This document shows, one piece after another, positions 1-12,802 of a DNA stretch of 64,000 bases. The DNA is from Sordaria brevicollis. Its lineage: Eukaryota; Ascomycota; Sordariomycetes; Sordariales; Sordariaceae. The DNA is taken from assembly GCA_033439795.1 (NCBI GenBank), contig JAUTDP010000005.1, forward strand, positions 992,001 to 1,056,000, given 5' to 3'. The position numbers and the translations under genes are program-made. The stretch's first letter is position 1, and each line of letters opens with the position of its first letter. The notes beneath the pieces are model-generated. The model was not told where the DNA came from, searched no databases, and was given only the letters and a program-made list of their open reading frames with translations.

Positions 1-355
1 GATCCACCCAGGGCCTCAGACACCGAGTCCATTGACGGCATTTGCTCCGTATTTCCAACGCACTCATTTACCGATTGACCCACCCGCGCATTGATTGCCT
101 ATACAACAACCCACCTACACCCACGAGACGAGACCAACGAGACCCTCCGCGGCCCTCGACACCCCTCGACGCCCCTCTACCGAGTTCCAGATACCCACGA
201 TACCCGCTCGCCTATTGCGTAGGAGAGGAGTGAGGAACCACCCCCGAACGACACGTTGGCAGCTTGCGCTGCTGGGACTGTACTCTAGTGTACTGCCCTG
301 CCGGTAGCGAAGCGGTTGTTTCACACGTCCCGCCCGCAGCAGCATCATTATCAAC
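1..355. other. Upstream and leader region of the formin gene
   Basis: No gene is supported here. The stretch is pyrimidine- and C-rich (many CCACC and ACCC runs), as is usual for promoters and 5' leaders of filamentous ascomycete genes. It ends directly at the formin ATG at 356, which lies in an ATCAACATG context. Short reading frames in this stretch look random. Confidence 0.5.
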
Positions 356-3300
356 ATGTCCTCTTACGACAAGAATGGGAGGGCTACCTCCTCGAGCGGC
401 AAGGCCTCCTCCTTCTTCGCGAGGGCCACTGGCAAGAATAAGGCCGACAAGCGGAACACGAGTGATGAAGGTGGCCGATACCTTGCCGCCGACAACGACG
501 CCGCCAGTACCCATACCCGCAGCTCGCGCCACTACCGGGATTCGTCCGTAATATCTTTGGACCGTCCCGACACGCCCGAATCTGGCCTTAACATGACGGC
601 AGGGGTTGTCACGACGATCCCCTATGACGCTGCTCCCCCCGACCGTCGCTCCCCCCTTGTCGTCGACCACCTTCCCAGGCCCGACCAGATGCCCGTAAGG
701 CGAGACCTAGTACCACACCATCTCAACAAAGGCACCGGCGATTTTCACCAATATCCTACCTTCGACCAAAGCCCAAACTCCCCCTATAATGGGCAGTCAC
801 CCAGCGCATCCAGTTCGCGCTCAACCCTCGCTTCCGCAAACATCACGATGGCTTCCACGGGCCGCCAGGCCCAGTATCAACAATGGGGACCACCAAGAGA
901 AAGCAGCTTGCCCGGTTATAACCCCAATTCCAGGGGCAACTCGTACATGACGACCCGCAGTTCTGGCGACAACACCAGCATCTACTCAGGTAGGGACGGA
1001 CACTACCAAGAAGCCCCAGGAACCAGCCATCGCTCATCCAGGATAGGACTCCCTAGTACTTCGTCGCAATCATCCTACCTTTCTCACCACTCCCATAAGG
1101 ACAGAGACACCCAGCGTTTAACCAAGGTCGCGGCCGGCCATCAGGGCTCCGAAGGCTTCAACTTCCCTAAACCAGACGACGACACTATGATCGAACAGAT
1201 GTTCATAAACCTGATGCAAAAGCGAGGATGGCATAACCTCCCGGACCAGGCCAAGCGCCAAATGATCGCATACCCCGCCGCAAAGAAATGGACGTTGATT
1301 TACCAGGACCGACTCACTGAGTGGCAGGGCGAACAGAAACGCAGGCAAACCGCCAAAATCGGCCAGTACAGCAATATCGATATCACACAATCATCCGATG
1401 ACGAAGGCAGTCCCGAGTGGTATGTGCGCAAGGTTATGGAAAATGCGCTAGACAGTAAAGGACTTGGAGGACTGGAAGTCAACCTTCGAACGCAGCAGAT
1501 CGGCTGGGTCAAGCGCTTCATCGATTGTCAGGGACAAATCGCTTTGACCAACGTCCTCCTGAAGATGAACCGAAGGACCGCCCTCGGACCTGCTCAACCG
1601 GATAATGGGAGACTGGACAAGAACTTGGACCGGGAATACGATATCGTCAAGTGTCTCAAGGCCTTGATGAACAACAAGTTCGGCGCAGACGATGCTTTGG
1701 CTCACCAACAGGTCATCGTGGCTCTGGCTACCTCCCTGATATCTCCTCGACTCACCACTCGAAAGCTCGTCAGCGAAGTCTTGACATTCCTCTGTCATTG
1801 GGGCGACGGCAAGGGCCATGTCAAGGTCATCGAGGCCATGGACGTTGTCAAGGCCCAACAAGGCGAAAACGGGCGCTTCGATGCTTGGATGCGACTTGTT
1901 GAGGTCACCGTCGACGGCCGTGGAAAGATGGGCAGTTTGGTCGGTGCCAGCGAGGAAGTACGAAGCGGTGGTATTGGCATGGAGAATTTGCTTATGGAAT
2001 ACGCCGTTGCTACCCTCATCTTGGTCAACATGTTGGTCGATGCCCCTGAGAAGGACCTGCAGCTGCGCATCCATATTCGGGCGCAGTTCACGGCCTGTGG
2101 CATCAGGCGCATCTTGAACAAGATGGAGGCCTTTCAGTATGAACTGATCGACAAGCAAATCGAGCGGTTCCGCTCCAACGAAGCTATCGACTATGAGGAT
2201 ATGCTCGAGCGTGAGAACAGCAGCATCAAAGACAGTATCGAAGGTGAGGTTAAGGATCTCAACGACCCGGTACAGATCGTAGATGCTATCCAGCAGCGCT
2301 TGAATGGAACCAAGACGCAGGACTACTTTGTGTCTGCTCTTCAGCATTTGCTGTTGATCAGGGACAATGATGGCGAAGAGAGACTGCGCATGTTCCAGCT
2401 CGTGGACTCTATGCTCAGCTATGTAGCTATGGACCGGCGGTTGCCGGACATGGACCTCAAGCAGAGTCTCAACTTCACCGTTCAAAGTCTGTTAGATAAG
2501 CTCCATACCGACTCTGAAGCTCGTCAAGCTCTCGATGAGGCCCTCGAAGCCCGGCAGATAGCGGATGCCGCTATGGCGGAGAGGGATGAGATGAAAGAGA
2601 GACTGGCTTTGGGAGCGGACGGTCTTGTGGCCAAGCTACAAAAACAGATCGATGAGCAAGCCATGTTCATTGAAGCTCAGAAGAGACGTGCTGAGGGCCT
2701 GAAGTCGGAACTTGCCAGCTTGCAGACCTTGCGAGCAAAGGAGGCGCAACGTTACGAACTAGAGACTCGTGAACTGTACCTCATGCTTCGCGATGCTCAA
2801 GATGTAGCTGCCTCGAATGCCACCAAGGGCAACGCTAAGCTTGGTGAGGAGGATGTGGCTCGCATGCAAGGCATTCTCGACCGCGAGAGGCTTCTTGAGC
2901 GTCTGCAGATGCAGATTGAGCGCCAGAAGACCCAGTTCAAGCTTGAAGGAAGAGTATGGGGCGAAATGATCGGCCCTTCGGATAGGCTCCGTGCTCTTCG
3001 TGAGGAGATGGATGGCTTTGGAGACGATACACCTGAGGGTGCGCCACCCAAGGACTTTACCAACAGCATGCTCGGCAGCGTTAAGAGGTCGACAAAGATT
3101 CCCAGAAAGCCTGTCGGTTCCCGGTCAGAGCATGTCGAGGACGTTCTCGAGGAGAGCGATGTCGAGGTCGGAGACGACGGCGAGATCGTGTACGAGAAGC
3201 CTCGCGTGGTCAAGATCAGGAGGCCTGTCGTGGATCCCAAGCAGACCAATGGTATGTTCAACGAGCTCACCGACAAGGTCAAGCGGTACGATGCCAGCGA

Positions 3301-5897
3301 CTCCGAGGAAGGAGATGGTATCACTACCGGTCCATCGCATCCTAGCATGGAGTCCCAGACGCCCATTACACCCAGCGATACCGAGACTCCCAAAATCCAG
3401 GTCACCGATGCTACCGGACCGTCTGCGCCAGCGCCGGCACCGGGCCCTCCACCTCCACCACCTCCGCCGCCTCCGCCTCCGCCACCCCCTGGCCAACTTC
3501 CCGGTGCTCCTCCTCCGATGCCAGGTGCCGGCGGGCCACCTCCCCCACCACCACCTCCCCCTCCCCCTCCGCCACCGCCAGGAGGCCTTCCGGGTGCTCC
3601 CCCTCCTATGCCCGGTGCTGGTGGCCCGCCGCCGCCACCGCCGCCGCCACCCCCTCCACCCTTGCCCGGTATGGCTGGTATGCCACCACCACCACCACCT
3701 CCCCCTCCCATGCCTGGTATGCCCGGCATGCCGCCGCCGCCGCCACCTCCTATGCCAGGTCCTGCTTCGGGCCGTTTCTTGGCACAAAACGCCGGGCTTC
3801 CCGCGACAAACTCTGTTGGGTTGCCTGTTGTCCGACCTAAGAAGAAGCTCAAGGCGTTCCATTGGGACAAGGTCGACACGCCGTTGGCAACGCATTGGGC
3901 GGCACATACGCCATCTCCCGAGGCCAGAGAAGAGAAGTATCATGAGCTCAGCAAGAAGGGTATTCTTGACGAGGTTGAAAAGCTGTTCATGGCGAAGGAG
4001 ATCAAGAAGCTTGGTGGTGGAGGTGCGAAGAAGGATGACAAGAAGCAGATCATCTCCAACGATTTGCGCAAAGCATTTGGTAAGGATCGGATGAAAGCAC
4101 CACCTTCAATAGAGTCTATACTAACAGGTTTCAGAAATCGCGCTTGCGAAATTCTCGCAGTACCCTGTTGAGAAGGTGGTACAGATGATCATTCACTGCG
4201 ACAAGGACGTGCTCGACAACCCCGTCGTCATGGACTTCCTGCAGAAGGATGATCTGTGCAACATCTCGGATAATACCGCTAAGGTCATGGCACCTTACAG
4301 CAAGGACTGGACCGGACCGGATGCTGGCAAAGAAACCACGCGTGAACAGGATCCCAATGAGCTTACAAGACAGGATCAGATCTATCTGTACACCGCATTC
4401 GAACTCCATCACTACTGGAAGAGTAGGATGAGGGCTCTTGCACTGACCCGCAGTTACGAACAAGATTACGAAGAGATCACCGAGAAGATGCGCGCCGTTG
4501 TAGGAGTATCCGAATCTCTGAGAGATTCCGTGTCCCTTATGAACGTACTTGGCCTCATCTTGGATATCGGTAACTACATGAATGACGCGAATAAGCAAGC
4601 CCGCGGTTTCAAACTTTCTTCGCTTGCCAGACTTGGTATGGTGAAGGATGACAAGAACGAGTCAACCCTTGCCGATCTCGTCGAGCGTATCGTACGCAAC
4701 CAATACCCCGAATGGGAGGACTTCGCCAAGGACATCGAGGGTGTTATCGCGGCGCAGAAGATCAACATCGAACAGCTCCAGGCCGATGCCAAAAAGTATA
4801 TCGACAACATCAAGAACGTCCAAATGTCTCTCGACTCAGGCAATCTCTCCGATCCGAAGAAGTTCCATCCCCAGGATCGCGTGTCACAGATTGTGCAGAG
4901 GGTCATGAAGGATGCTCGTTTCAAGGCAGAGCAAATGCAGTTGTACCTGGAAGAGATGGTGCGCACTTACAACGACATCATGGTCTTCTACGGCGAAGAC
5001 CCAGCAGACGACAATGCTCGTCGCGACTTCTTCTCCAAGCTGGCGTCGTTCATCATGGAGTGGAAGAGGTCGCGCGAGAAGAACATTCAGCTGGAAGAGC
5101 AGCGCAAGCGGAACGAAGCATCGATGAAGCGCAAGAATGCCCAGTTCAAGGCCTTGCAAGCAGGCGAGGCACAAGGACCGGCAAGCCCTACAGGGTCGGG
5201 GGCAATGGACACCCTACTCGAGAAGCTCAGAGCGGCAGCTCCGCAGACAAGAGACCAAAGAGACAGGAGGAGGAGAGCACGTCTCAAGGACAGACATCAA
5301 GTCCGTATCGCCTCGGGCCAGCAAGTACCGGATTTCAACGAAATTCCCGAGGTCGAGGCCGCCCTTCAGACTGGCAAGAGTGTTGCATCTGCGACCACGG
5401 ACGACGACGGCGCCAGCAACGGTCTTCTCAGCCCCGATACCCTACCGCTGACAAAGGAGGCTCCCGACGCGGAGGAAGACGACGTCGCTCGACGCGCAGC
5501 TGCATTGCTGCAGAGCTTCCAGGGCGGCGATGGTGCGGAAGACGATGCTGAAAAACGGGAGAGTTTGAGGAAGTCGAGGAGGCAGACTGCAGCGGAGGAG
5601 AGGAACATGAGGAGACGGAGGAGAGAGAAGGCCCAGACGAGCACGGCTGGAGAGGAAGGGAAGGACGGGCCAACAGCGGCAGATGGGACGGAAGCCACAC
5701 CTTCGGCTAGCGCTGAGGACCTTTCAGCGGGAGCGGAGGCCAAGACGGAAGGGCCATCATCATCACGACCAGGCACAGCAACGAGTGTCGGTGGTGGTGC
5801 ACCGGAGGAGACTGAGACTACCACACCTACGCCTACGACGACAGCGACAGCGACGGACACGACAAATCCTGAAGAAAGTAAAGAAACGACAGGATGA
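356..5897 (+). CDS. bni-1: Formin Bni1/SepA-type (FH3-FH1-FH2-DAD), actin nucleator
   Basis: Two exons, 356-4079 and 4135-5897, give 1828 residues. The 55-bp intron (4080-4134) has donor GTAAGG, branch CTAAC and acceptor TTCAG, and splits the FH2 domain after residues ISNDLRKAF. Domain order: Ser-rich N-terminus; GTPase-binding/FH3 region from about residue 270 (KPDDDTMIEQMF...) to about 720; coiled-coil stretch about 720-870; FH1 with long proline runs, about 1025-1137; FH2 from about 1162 (KKKLKAFHWDKVDT) to about 1550; and a DAD-like autoregulatory element near 1597 (MDTLLEKLR followed by an RRRRAR basic run). The family nucleates and elongates unbranched actin filaments at hyphal tips and septa under Rho GTPase control. 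Length and architecture match Bni1 orthologues of filamentous fungi. The gene symbol is assigned by orthology. Confidence 0.96.
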
Positions 5898-6828
5898 TGA
5901 TTGATGCCGTTTCGTTCTGCTTGTTCTCTGCCTGTTCCATTTAAGAAAGTTTAAACCATTAAGTTTCTGTTTGCACACATTGTACACATCAAGCTCCATG
6001 ATGCAAGCTTTGAACATGTTCAAATGGAAAAGCAGCCCCGATCGTGTACGAACAGAGTCACATATATAAACAAGAAAGAAAGAGTACGTAATGTCTACTT
6101 AGAGGGAAGCTCCTTAAGAGGGATTGAAAGTAGAAGTTGATACCATTGCTCTTTATGTAGCTCGAGAATTTCTAGCTGGTTGTATAGAGTCAATACTGAT
6201 TGTGGTATAAACTGAAGTGTCACCACCATCATCGTCCCTATCTCGCGACTTAGTTTAAGCCAAGCTCTCTCGGGATTCATGGAATAACTCTCTTGGCTCC
6301 CGCTCTTTACCCCGTAGGGGTGTTCCCAAGTTGGAGACGCTAGAACCGTTACGTCGTAACGACGATCCCCCATTTCCTTCTCCCCAACTTGTCAAACGTT
6401 ACAGCATGGGGGAAGGTATTTTAGCCGCGAGCAGCCTGATTCAACCCCTCGTGCCCCTCCCTCAACCGAACCTTGAACCAAATCTAACATCAAGTCGGCC
6501 ATGGCTCCACTGTGCAAGTTGCGGTTGTAAGACAGAAAGCTTTCTGGATGATTAACCACGAGATGGACATGGGGTGAGAGGCACGTTCGGGGTAGGTGGT
6601 AACGATGGACTGTGACCATGTGGTATCTACCTGCTTTATATAGCATGACTATCCATTCCAGGCCGCCTCTTCTTGTTCTTTCCGTCGATTTCATGTCAGG
6701 TTGTTACTTTAAAGACACCTCATCCTCTTCATTACCCTCGAGTAGTTAGATCTTCAGTTTGATAAGCTCACCGCCATAACCACCCACCCACCCACCCACC
6801 TACCTCTACATCTCACGCCGCATCACTC
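5898..6828. other. Intergenic region between the formin and DUF2264 genes
   Basis: About 930 bp without a supported gene. It holds the formin 3' region. Just before the next gene, near 6781-6800, lies a short CCCA tetranucleotide run, followed by a C-rich leader. I see no RNA gene or mobile element. Confidence 0.45.
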
Positions 6829-9271
6829 ATGAAGCCCGTAATCACCCCCTCCTCGCCCGGGTCCGAAACAAAACCCAAAATGTCCACCACCAACACCCAA
6901 ACCCCAGAGGGCACTCCCGGCCTCCTCCTAGGCCACTCCACCCGCCATCCCTTCTCTTTGGTGTCCCTCTCCTCCCGCTCCTCCGTCCAAGACCTTCTGG
7001 TTACCCTCCTCGACCCCCTCCTCCCCTTCTTCTCCCCCCTCAAATCCCGCATCCGCTGCCCCGGCGCCACAGCCGTGCGCTTCGACCAAACCGCATCCGA
7101 AATCGAAGGCCTCGCCCGCCCCCTCTGGGGCTTAGCCTGCTTCTTAGCCGGTGGCGGAGATTATACACACAAACATTGGTGGATCCAAGGAATAAGAGAG
7201 GGAGTTAACGAAAAGGGAAAGGAGTTTTGGGGGTGGGCGAGGGATAATGATCAGAGGATGGTGGAGATGTGTCCGCTGGGATTTGCGTTGGCTGTGGTTC
7301 CCGGACTGTGGGAAGGGTTGGGGGAGGAAGGACAGAAAGGGGTGGAGAGGTGGTTGGGGGAGGGGGTTAATGAGAAGAAGTGAGTTGATTTTTAGTCCTT
7401 TTTTTTTGCGGGGAGTTGGCTGGGAAGGAGCGAAGGTGATGATAGGAGAGGGGGGGTGGAGAGGAAGGTTTTGAGCGAAGAATTGAGGGAGATAAATGGG
7501 GGGCAGAAGAGGAAGGAGCAGAGGAAGGAAAGAAGGCAGGAGAGGAGGAGCGGGAGGAGCGAACGAACAGTTAGATAGGAGAAAGGAACGACTGCTGCTT
7601 GATAAACCAGAAGGCTAACTGTGTGTTCTGCAGCATGCCAAACACGAACTGGCTCTGGTTCCGCGTCTTCGCCAACCTCGGACTGAAGAAGAATGGTGGA
7701 AAGTTCTCTCAGGAGAGGTTGGATGCTGATATTGAGCATCTCGAATCCTTTTACCGTGGTGATGGCTGGTCCAATGATGGCCCGGGGGGTATCCATCGTA
7801 TGTCTAGCCACCCGGCTCTACTCACGAAGGAGGATGTGCTGACAGAAATGTGCAGAAATGGATTACTACTCGTCAAGCTTTGCTATCCACTTCCTTCAGC
7901 TACTTTACTCCAAGTTGGCTGGCGAAGATGAGCCTGAACGAGCTGCCGAGTTCAAGAAGAGGGCACAGATAGCCGCATTGGACTTGGTCCATTACTATGA
8001 CAAGGAGGGTGAGTGACGGTCAAGATCATTTCCACGAGATCAAGAAGAATACTGACCCATCTACAGGCCGCGCCATCCCCTTCGGCCGCAGTGTCGGCTA
8101 CCGCTTCGCCATGGTCTCCTTCTGGGGCGCCCTCGCTTACGCCGACGTCGAACTGCCCGCCCCTCTGACCTGGGGCATGGTCAAAGGAATCGTCCTCCGC
8201 CATCTCCGCTGGTGGCAGACTCAAGACAACATATTCAGCCCCGCCGGCACACTTACTATCGGCTACTCTTACCCCAACATGTACATGGCTGAGAACTACA
8301 ACAGTCCAGGCTCACCCTATTGGGCCTGTCTAGCCTTCATCTGCCTCGCCGTCCCCGAAACTCATCCCTTCTGGACATCCGAAGAAGAAGACCCCTGGCC
8401 CACCATCCCCGCCATCAAGCCCCTTCCCCAGCCGGGCCACATCATGAGCAACCTAGGCGGCCACTGCATGCTTCTTTCTTCTGGCCAGGCCTGCTCCTAC
8501 CCGATGAAGGGCACGCACGCCAAGTACGGCGCTTTCGCCTACTCCTCAGCCTTCGGCTATTCCGTCCCGCCCGGTCTCTTCACGCTCGAGCAATACGCTT
8601 TGGCCTCGCAGTTGGGCTTCTCCGACGACGGCGGCGAGTACTGGAAGACCCGCCGCCTGTCGACCTCGCGCCTGGCCACAATAGAGGGTAACCCCGTTCT
8701 CGTCTCCGAATGGACTCCTTTTCCCGACGTCTTAGTCACCACATATCTCCTTCCTCCCACCGAGGCTGCGCCAAATTGGCACCTACGCGTGCACCATATC
8801 CGCGCCGAGGGCCGTGAGGTGATGACAGCTGATGGCTCCTTCGCCATACTTAACGAGCGAACACCAGATGATCGGTACCTAGACCCGTACGATTCTGAGA
8901 AGTGCGAGGGTACCTTTCCCAAATTGATCGGTAACTACGACCTCAACACTCCCGAAGCATGGGCTCCAGCTAAGAAGGGGGCGTTTGCGGTATCGCGAGC
9001 AGGAGCGGTGGGGATTAGGGCGTTGGAGATCGAGAAAGAGGGAAGAGAGGCGACGTTGGTGAATGCGGACCCGAACTCGAATCTGATGGAGAGCAGGACG
9101 ACGATTCCGACGCTGCAGCATACCATCAAGAAGGGTGAGACGTGGTGGTATGTGACTGGGATTTATGCGAAGCCAGCTGGGGAGGGTGTGAAGAAGGAGA
9201 GTTTTCTGGATGGATGGGAAAAGGGGCCTGAAGTGCCGGAGTGGCTGAAGCAGGAGATGGAGAAGAAGTGA
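6829..9271 (+). CDS. DUF2264 domain-containing protein
   Basis: Four exons: 6829-7379, 7634-7797, 7856-8008 and 8067-9271, giving 690 residues. Introns are 254, 58 and 58 bp, with donors GTGAGT, GTATGT and GTGAGT; GCTGAC and ACTGAC branch motifs precede the CAG acceptors of the two 58-bp introns. Reading frame is continuous across all joins, e.g. [15 protein letters not shown] and GGIH|QMDYYSS. The protein fills the length expected for DUF2264 (PF10022), a family of uncharacterised bacterial and fungal proteins, sometimes near sugar-related genes and with an alpha/alpha-barrel-like character. Conserved-looking stretches include [38 protein letters not shown] sequence around residue 290, and [16 protein letters not shown]. 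No signal peptide or membrane segment is evident. A second Met at residue 18 (6880) is an alternative start. Convergent with the aminotransferase gene, with 232 bp between the stops. Confidence 0.88.
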
Positions 9272-9503
9272 TGAATGAAAGTGATAGAATAGGCGAAAGA
9301 AGGGGATGACCTGAAAATGAGTTTTCGTATTATGGGGGTATCCAGCTCAGACCAACTTTTGAATGTTTCTGTCTCAAAGAACCGCTCGATGCCTGTGCTC
9401 CCCGCTATCCCATCCATGTTGCGCCTTCCAGTCGACCTGCTTTTATATCCATGTTCCTACCTTTCCTATATATACCTTTTTTGTCTTTCAGTAGACTTCG
9501 CAT

Positions 9504-10898
9504 TTAAGCCTTGGCGAACTCGTCAATGAACTTGGCCAGCTTTTCAGCACCCTCCAGAGGAATGGAGTTGTAGTTGGAAGCACGAATGCCACCGACGCTG
9601 CGGTGGCCCTTGAGACCGGTAAGGTTGAGAGCAGTAGACTCCTTGAGGAAGGCCTTCTCGGCCACATCGACGTCGCCACCCTGAATCACACATTAGTCCA
9701 CCCGGTTCAAAGGACATCCAACATCAGAAAGTTCACTCACCTTGATGACGCGGAAGCAAATGTTCATCTTGGAACGAGCAGACTTGTCAGGGACAATCTT
9801 GTAAGCCTCGGGATGGGCCTCCAAAGCGGCATAGATGAGCTCGGCCTTCTTCTCAGCAACGGCCTGCTGGCCATCAACACCGTTGGGGAAAGTGGCGAGG
9901 AGCTTCTTGAGGACCTGGCCGGCGATGTAGACACTATCACTCCATTAGCCTTTGATACTTCTGTCAACGGTCTCACTCAAAACTCACTCAAAGATGCTCA
10001 GCGTGTTATACAAGCTGTTGTTCTTGGCAATAATCTCATACTGCAGAACGATAGGAGGGATAGGCAGAGCCAATTTCCTGAGCAGAGCCGGGCTGGGCTG
10101 GCTAAGGTTAGGCGGGAGGAAAGTCTTCTTGAGGACGGCGACGGCGATGCCGGTGGAGCCCAAGTTCTTCTGGGCGCCGAAGAAGAGAAGGGAGTAGTTG
10201 TTGACGGGGATGCGGCGCGACAGGATGTTGGAGGACATGTCGGCCACCACAATGGGTCCGGTGCCATCCTCCTTAGGCTCAAGAACCTTGGGGAAGCTGG
10301 GGAACTCGACGCCGTCGACCGTCTCGTTGTCGCAGAAGTAGACGTAGGCGGCGTCCTTGCTGAGCTTCCAGGTGCTCTCGTCGGGGATCTTGCCGAACTT
10401 GCCGTCGTTGATGGTGCGGGCGTCGCACACCAGGTTGACGTACTCAGGTCCCAACAAGCGCTGGGCCTCCTGATAGGCCTTGAGCGACCAGCTGCCGGTG
10501 ACGATGTAGTCCACCTTGAGGCCGTTCTCTACGCGCTCGCGGAGGGCGGCAAGCACCTGGGCCTCGTCATCAGTGCCCAGCTCCTTCTGGACGGCGGCGT
10601 GCTGGCGGGCAACCCAGGCGCCGACCAGGTTGTACATGGAGGCGGCGAACTCGCCGGTGCCGCCGCCCTGCATGAAGAGAACCTCATACTGCTCCGGAGA
10701 GAAGTCGAGGTAGGCGGCCAGGTCGGCCTTGGCCTCGTTGATGATCTTGGCCGCGAGCTCGGAACGGTGGGAGTGTTCGGCGATTCCCAGGCCGGTGCCC
10801 TGGTAGTCGAGCAGGGCCTGTGCGGCCGTCTCGAGGACGTCGGTGGGGAGGGCGGCAGGGCCGGCGCCGAAGTAGGTGATGTCCGCGCGGGAAGGCAT
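9504..10898 (-). CDS. SER1: Phosphoserine aminotransferase
   Basis: Three exons on the minus strand: 10898-9988, 9933-9741 and 9680-9504, giving 426 residues. Introns of 54 and 60 bp both use GTGAGT donors. The enzyme converts 3-phosphohydroxypyruvate plus glutamate to phosphoserine and 2-oxoglutarate, the second step of serine biosynthesis in the cytosol. Class-V aminotransferase hallmarks are visible: N-terminal YFGAGPAALP substrate loop, GGGTGEF (78-84) for cofactor phosphate contact, Trp137 in GSWSLKA, Asp220 in VADMSSN, and the PLP Schiff-base lysine K244 in FFGAQKNLG. The C-terminal RSVGGIRASNYNS carries the family's substrate-binding Arg/His segment. Usual eukaryotic length (about 390-430). 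A long antisense reading frame over this locus is a codon-bias shadow. Confidence 0.96.
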
Positions 10899-12355
10899 TT
10901 TGAATATGTGTCTGAGACTTCAGTTGAAGGTTATATGAATTATTTAAGACAAAGTGAATGAGTTCTTTAAATACAAAGATAGTGTGTGAGTGAGGTTGAT
11001 GTTGTTTCAAAGAGTCTAGAAGTTTGGCATCTCCACTTTCTTCACTTGGCTTCTCAGATTCTTGAATATCCTGTCAGGGTTACAAGTGTGAAGCTTTGGC
11101 GGAATCGGAGTGTGTCACAAAACTAAACTGAAAACCAAAGGATTCCTACTTTCAGCTTTCTGTATAAACACCCACGGATGCCCCCATTCTTCGCTGTGAA
11201 TGACTCCCAATGAAGATGCTATTCAGTTACAAATGCCCGGTGTCGGCTTGCATCTGTCCAAACAAATGACGTGACTCACTGCACACCCTGTTCACCCCAG
11301 GTTTTGTGTTTTAGTTCTTACGCAAAATATTTACAAGGGGTAAAGCGCCGCATCGTGGGGCCGCCCGTTTTTGTGTTTTGTTTCTTTTCCCCTGGCCACT
11401 TGCAAGGGTGTCCCCAATTTTTATCTTCTGCTGTCACTTTCATCCCAGAGACTTCTTGAAACACGTCAACATCATAACAAATGGATGAACTCGAACTCGA
11501 CCGATGATGAGCAGCATCTAAAGGTGCCCCCTCACTTGCTCTCTGCAGCTTGCAGGTATCACCATTCTAGGCTTCCCTATTCTTTGTCGTTGAATTGGCT
11601 CCTTCCCCCAGCGTTGTGTAGCACCATGAGCCACTGAAAGGAACCTTACAAAGACGGCAGATCTCCCAAGATCGTGGCAGTGTTTTTGTAACGCATCGTC
11701 CCGACTCGCAGTGGAACATTGTTGTTGCTATTTACAGCTTTTGACTTTACGACCGTTGGAGAGTAGCACCAACCTCATCACAGAGATATTATATTACATA
11801 GATCTGCTGAGAACCAAGCAGTATCGTGATGGGAAACCACGATAAGAATGGAACCCTGCTGGAAACCTAAGCTGGAGCTAGCTCCGCCTGAGAGTTGCAG
11901 TGGACAGCGGTACACGGCAGCCGCCGACGGCCCCAGCAGTTTCCCCATCGTCGGCCGCGACCTTGCTGCCGGCGGGAAGGAGGAGGCTGTGTCGGTTGAC
12001 GCCCCGTCCCGTCGTAGGTGGACTTGACCTTGGGGTGATATAAGAAGATCAACTACCCTCTATCTTTCGAATTTCAAAGAACAAACCCGGTACGTACCTG
12101 TCCTTCTTTAACGCGCTTATCGCTGATAAGCCCCGCCTGCCCCACCACATCAAACAGCTTCCCCCCCCCCCCCCCCCCCACACCAAGCAGGCACAGCTAT
12201 CAGTTGTCACTGGGAAAGACCCCTGTCCGTCAACCTCACCTCACCTCCAAAGTTCCCAACCTCACTTCACCTCACCTTAATTCTGCTCTTCACTCTCTCA
12301 AAGCCAACCCTAACTCAAGTCCCCAGAAAGAGAGACTCAAGTCCAACCCGCAAAA
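10899..12355. other. Divergent intergenic region, with a 19-C homopolymer
   Basis: About 1.45 kb between the divergently transcribed aminotransferase and hydroxyisourate hydrolase genes; presumably holds both promoters. No gene is supported. A run of 19 C lies at 12161-12179. It is followed by CCTCACCTCA-like pyrimidine repeats typical of a leader just upstream of the hydrolase ATG. Confidence 0.5.
12161..12179. repeat. Poly-C tract (19 nt)
   Basis: Uninterrupted run of 19 C residues about 180 bp upstream of the hydroxyisourate hydrolase start. Length may be unreliable in the assembly because homopolymers of this size are error-prone. Confidence 0.9.
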
Positions 12356-12802
12356 ATGGCAACCAAAGACCGCATAACCTGCCACATCCTCGACACCTCC
12401 AAAGGCCAACCGGCCCGCTCCGTGCACGTCAAACTTGAACTCCTATCTTCCACCTCCAGCACCTCCTCATCCAGCACCACAACAGAACCAAACACAATCC
12501 AATCCACCAAAGTCTTCGAATCCCAAACCGACGAAGACGGCCGCATCAAAACCTGGCTCCCTTACTCCTCCGCCTTATCATCTGGCGAAGTCCCTGTTTA
12601 TACTCTTGAAGACGTCTTTGTGAACGACATCAAGGGCCCTTCCCGATGGATGTTGCGGTTCGATACCGCTGGTTATTTCGGTGGGGAGGATAAGACGTTC
12701 TTCCCCGAGGTGACGGTGGTGTTTCGAGTGGAGGAGGGACAGACGTATCATGTCCCGCTGCTGTTGGCGCCTTATAGTTATTCGACTTATAGGGGTAGCT
12801 AA
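12356..12802 (+). CDS. 5-hydroxyisourate hydrolase (transthyretin-related)
   Basis: Single exon, 148 residues. The enzyme hydrolyses 5-hydroxyisourate to OHCU in urate/purine degradation, as a homotetramer. Family signatures are all present: His10 in ITCHILDTSKGQPA, Arg63 in TDEDGRI, His132 in TYHVPLLLAPYSYS, and the diagnostic C-terminal tetrapeptide YRGS (145-148) that separates HIU hydrolases from transthyretins. A Ser/Thr-rich stretch at about residues 31-50 lengthens an early loop relative to the usual 110-140 residues. No peroxisomal SKL-type C-terminus is present, since YRGS itself is the active-site C-terminus. Start chosen because the ATG at 12356 gives the conserved N-terminal strand directly. 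Confidence 0.95.
   Translation: MATKDRITCHILDTSKGQPARSVHVKLELLSSTSSTSSSSTTTEPNTIQSTKVFESQTDEDGRIKTWLPYSSALSSGEVPVYTLEDVFVNDIKGPSRWMLRFDTAGYFGGEDKTFFPEVTVVFRVEEGQTYHVPLLLAPYSYSTYRGS

Noticed and set aside
1448..2485. 345-codon minus-strand frame within the formin
   Set aside because: Shadow of the formin coding sequence; no domain.
2797..3879. Gly-rich minus-strand frames opposite the formin FH1 region
   Set aside because: Antisense of the proline codons (CCN/GGN complement); not genes.
9603..10961. 452-codon plus-strand frame
   Set aside because: Exactly antisense to the phosphoserine aminotransferase; an artefact of codon bias with no family resemblance.
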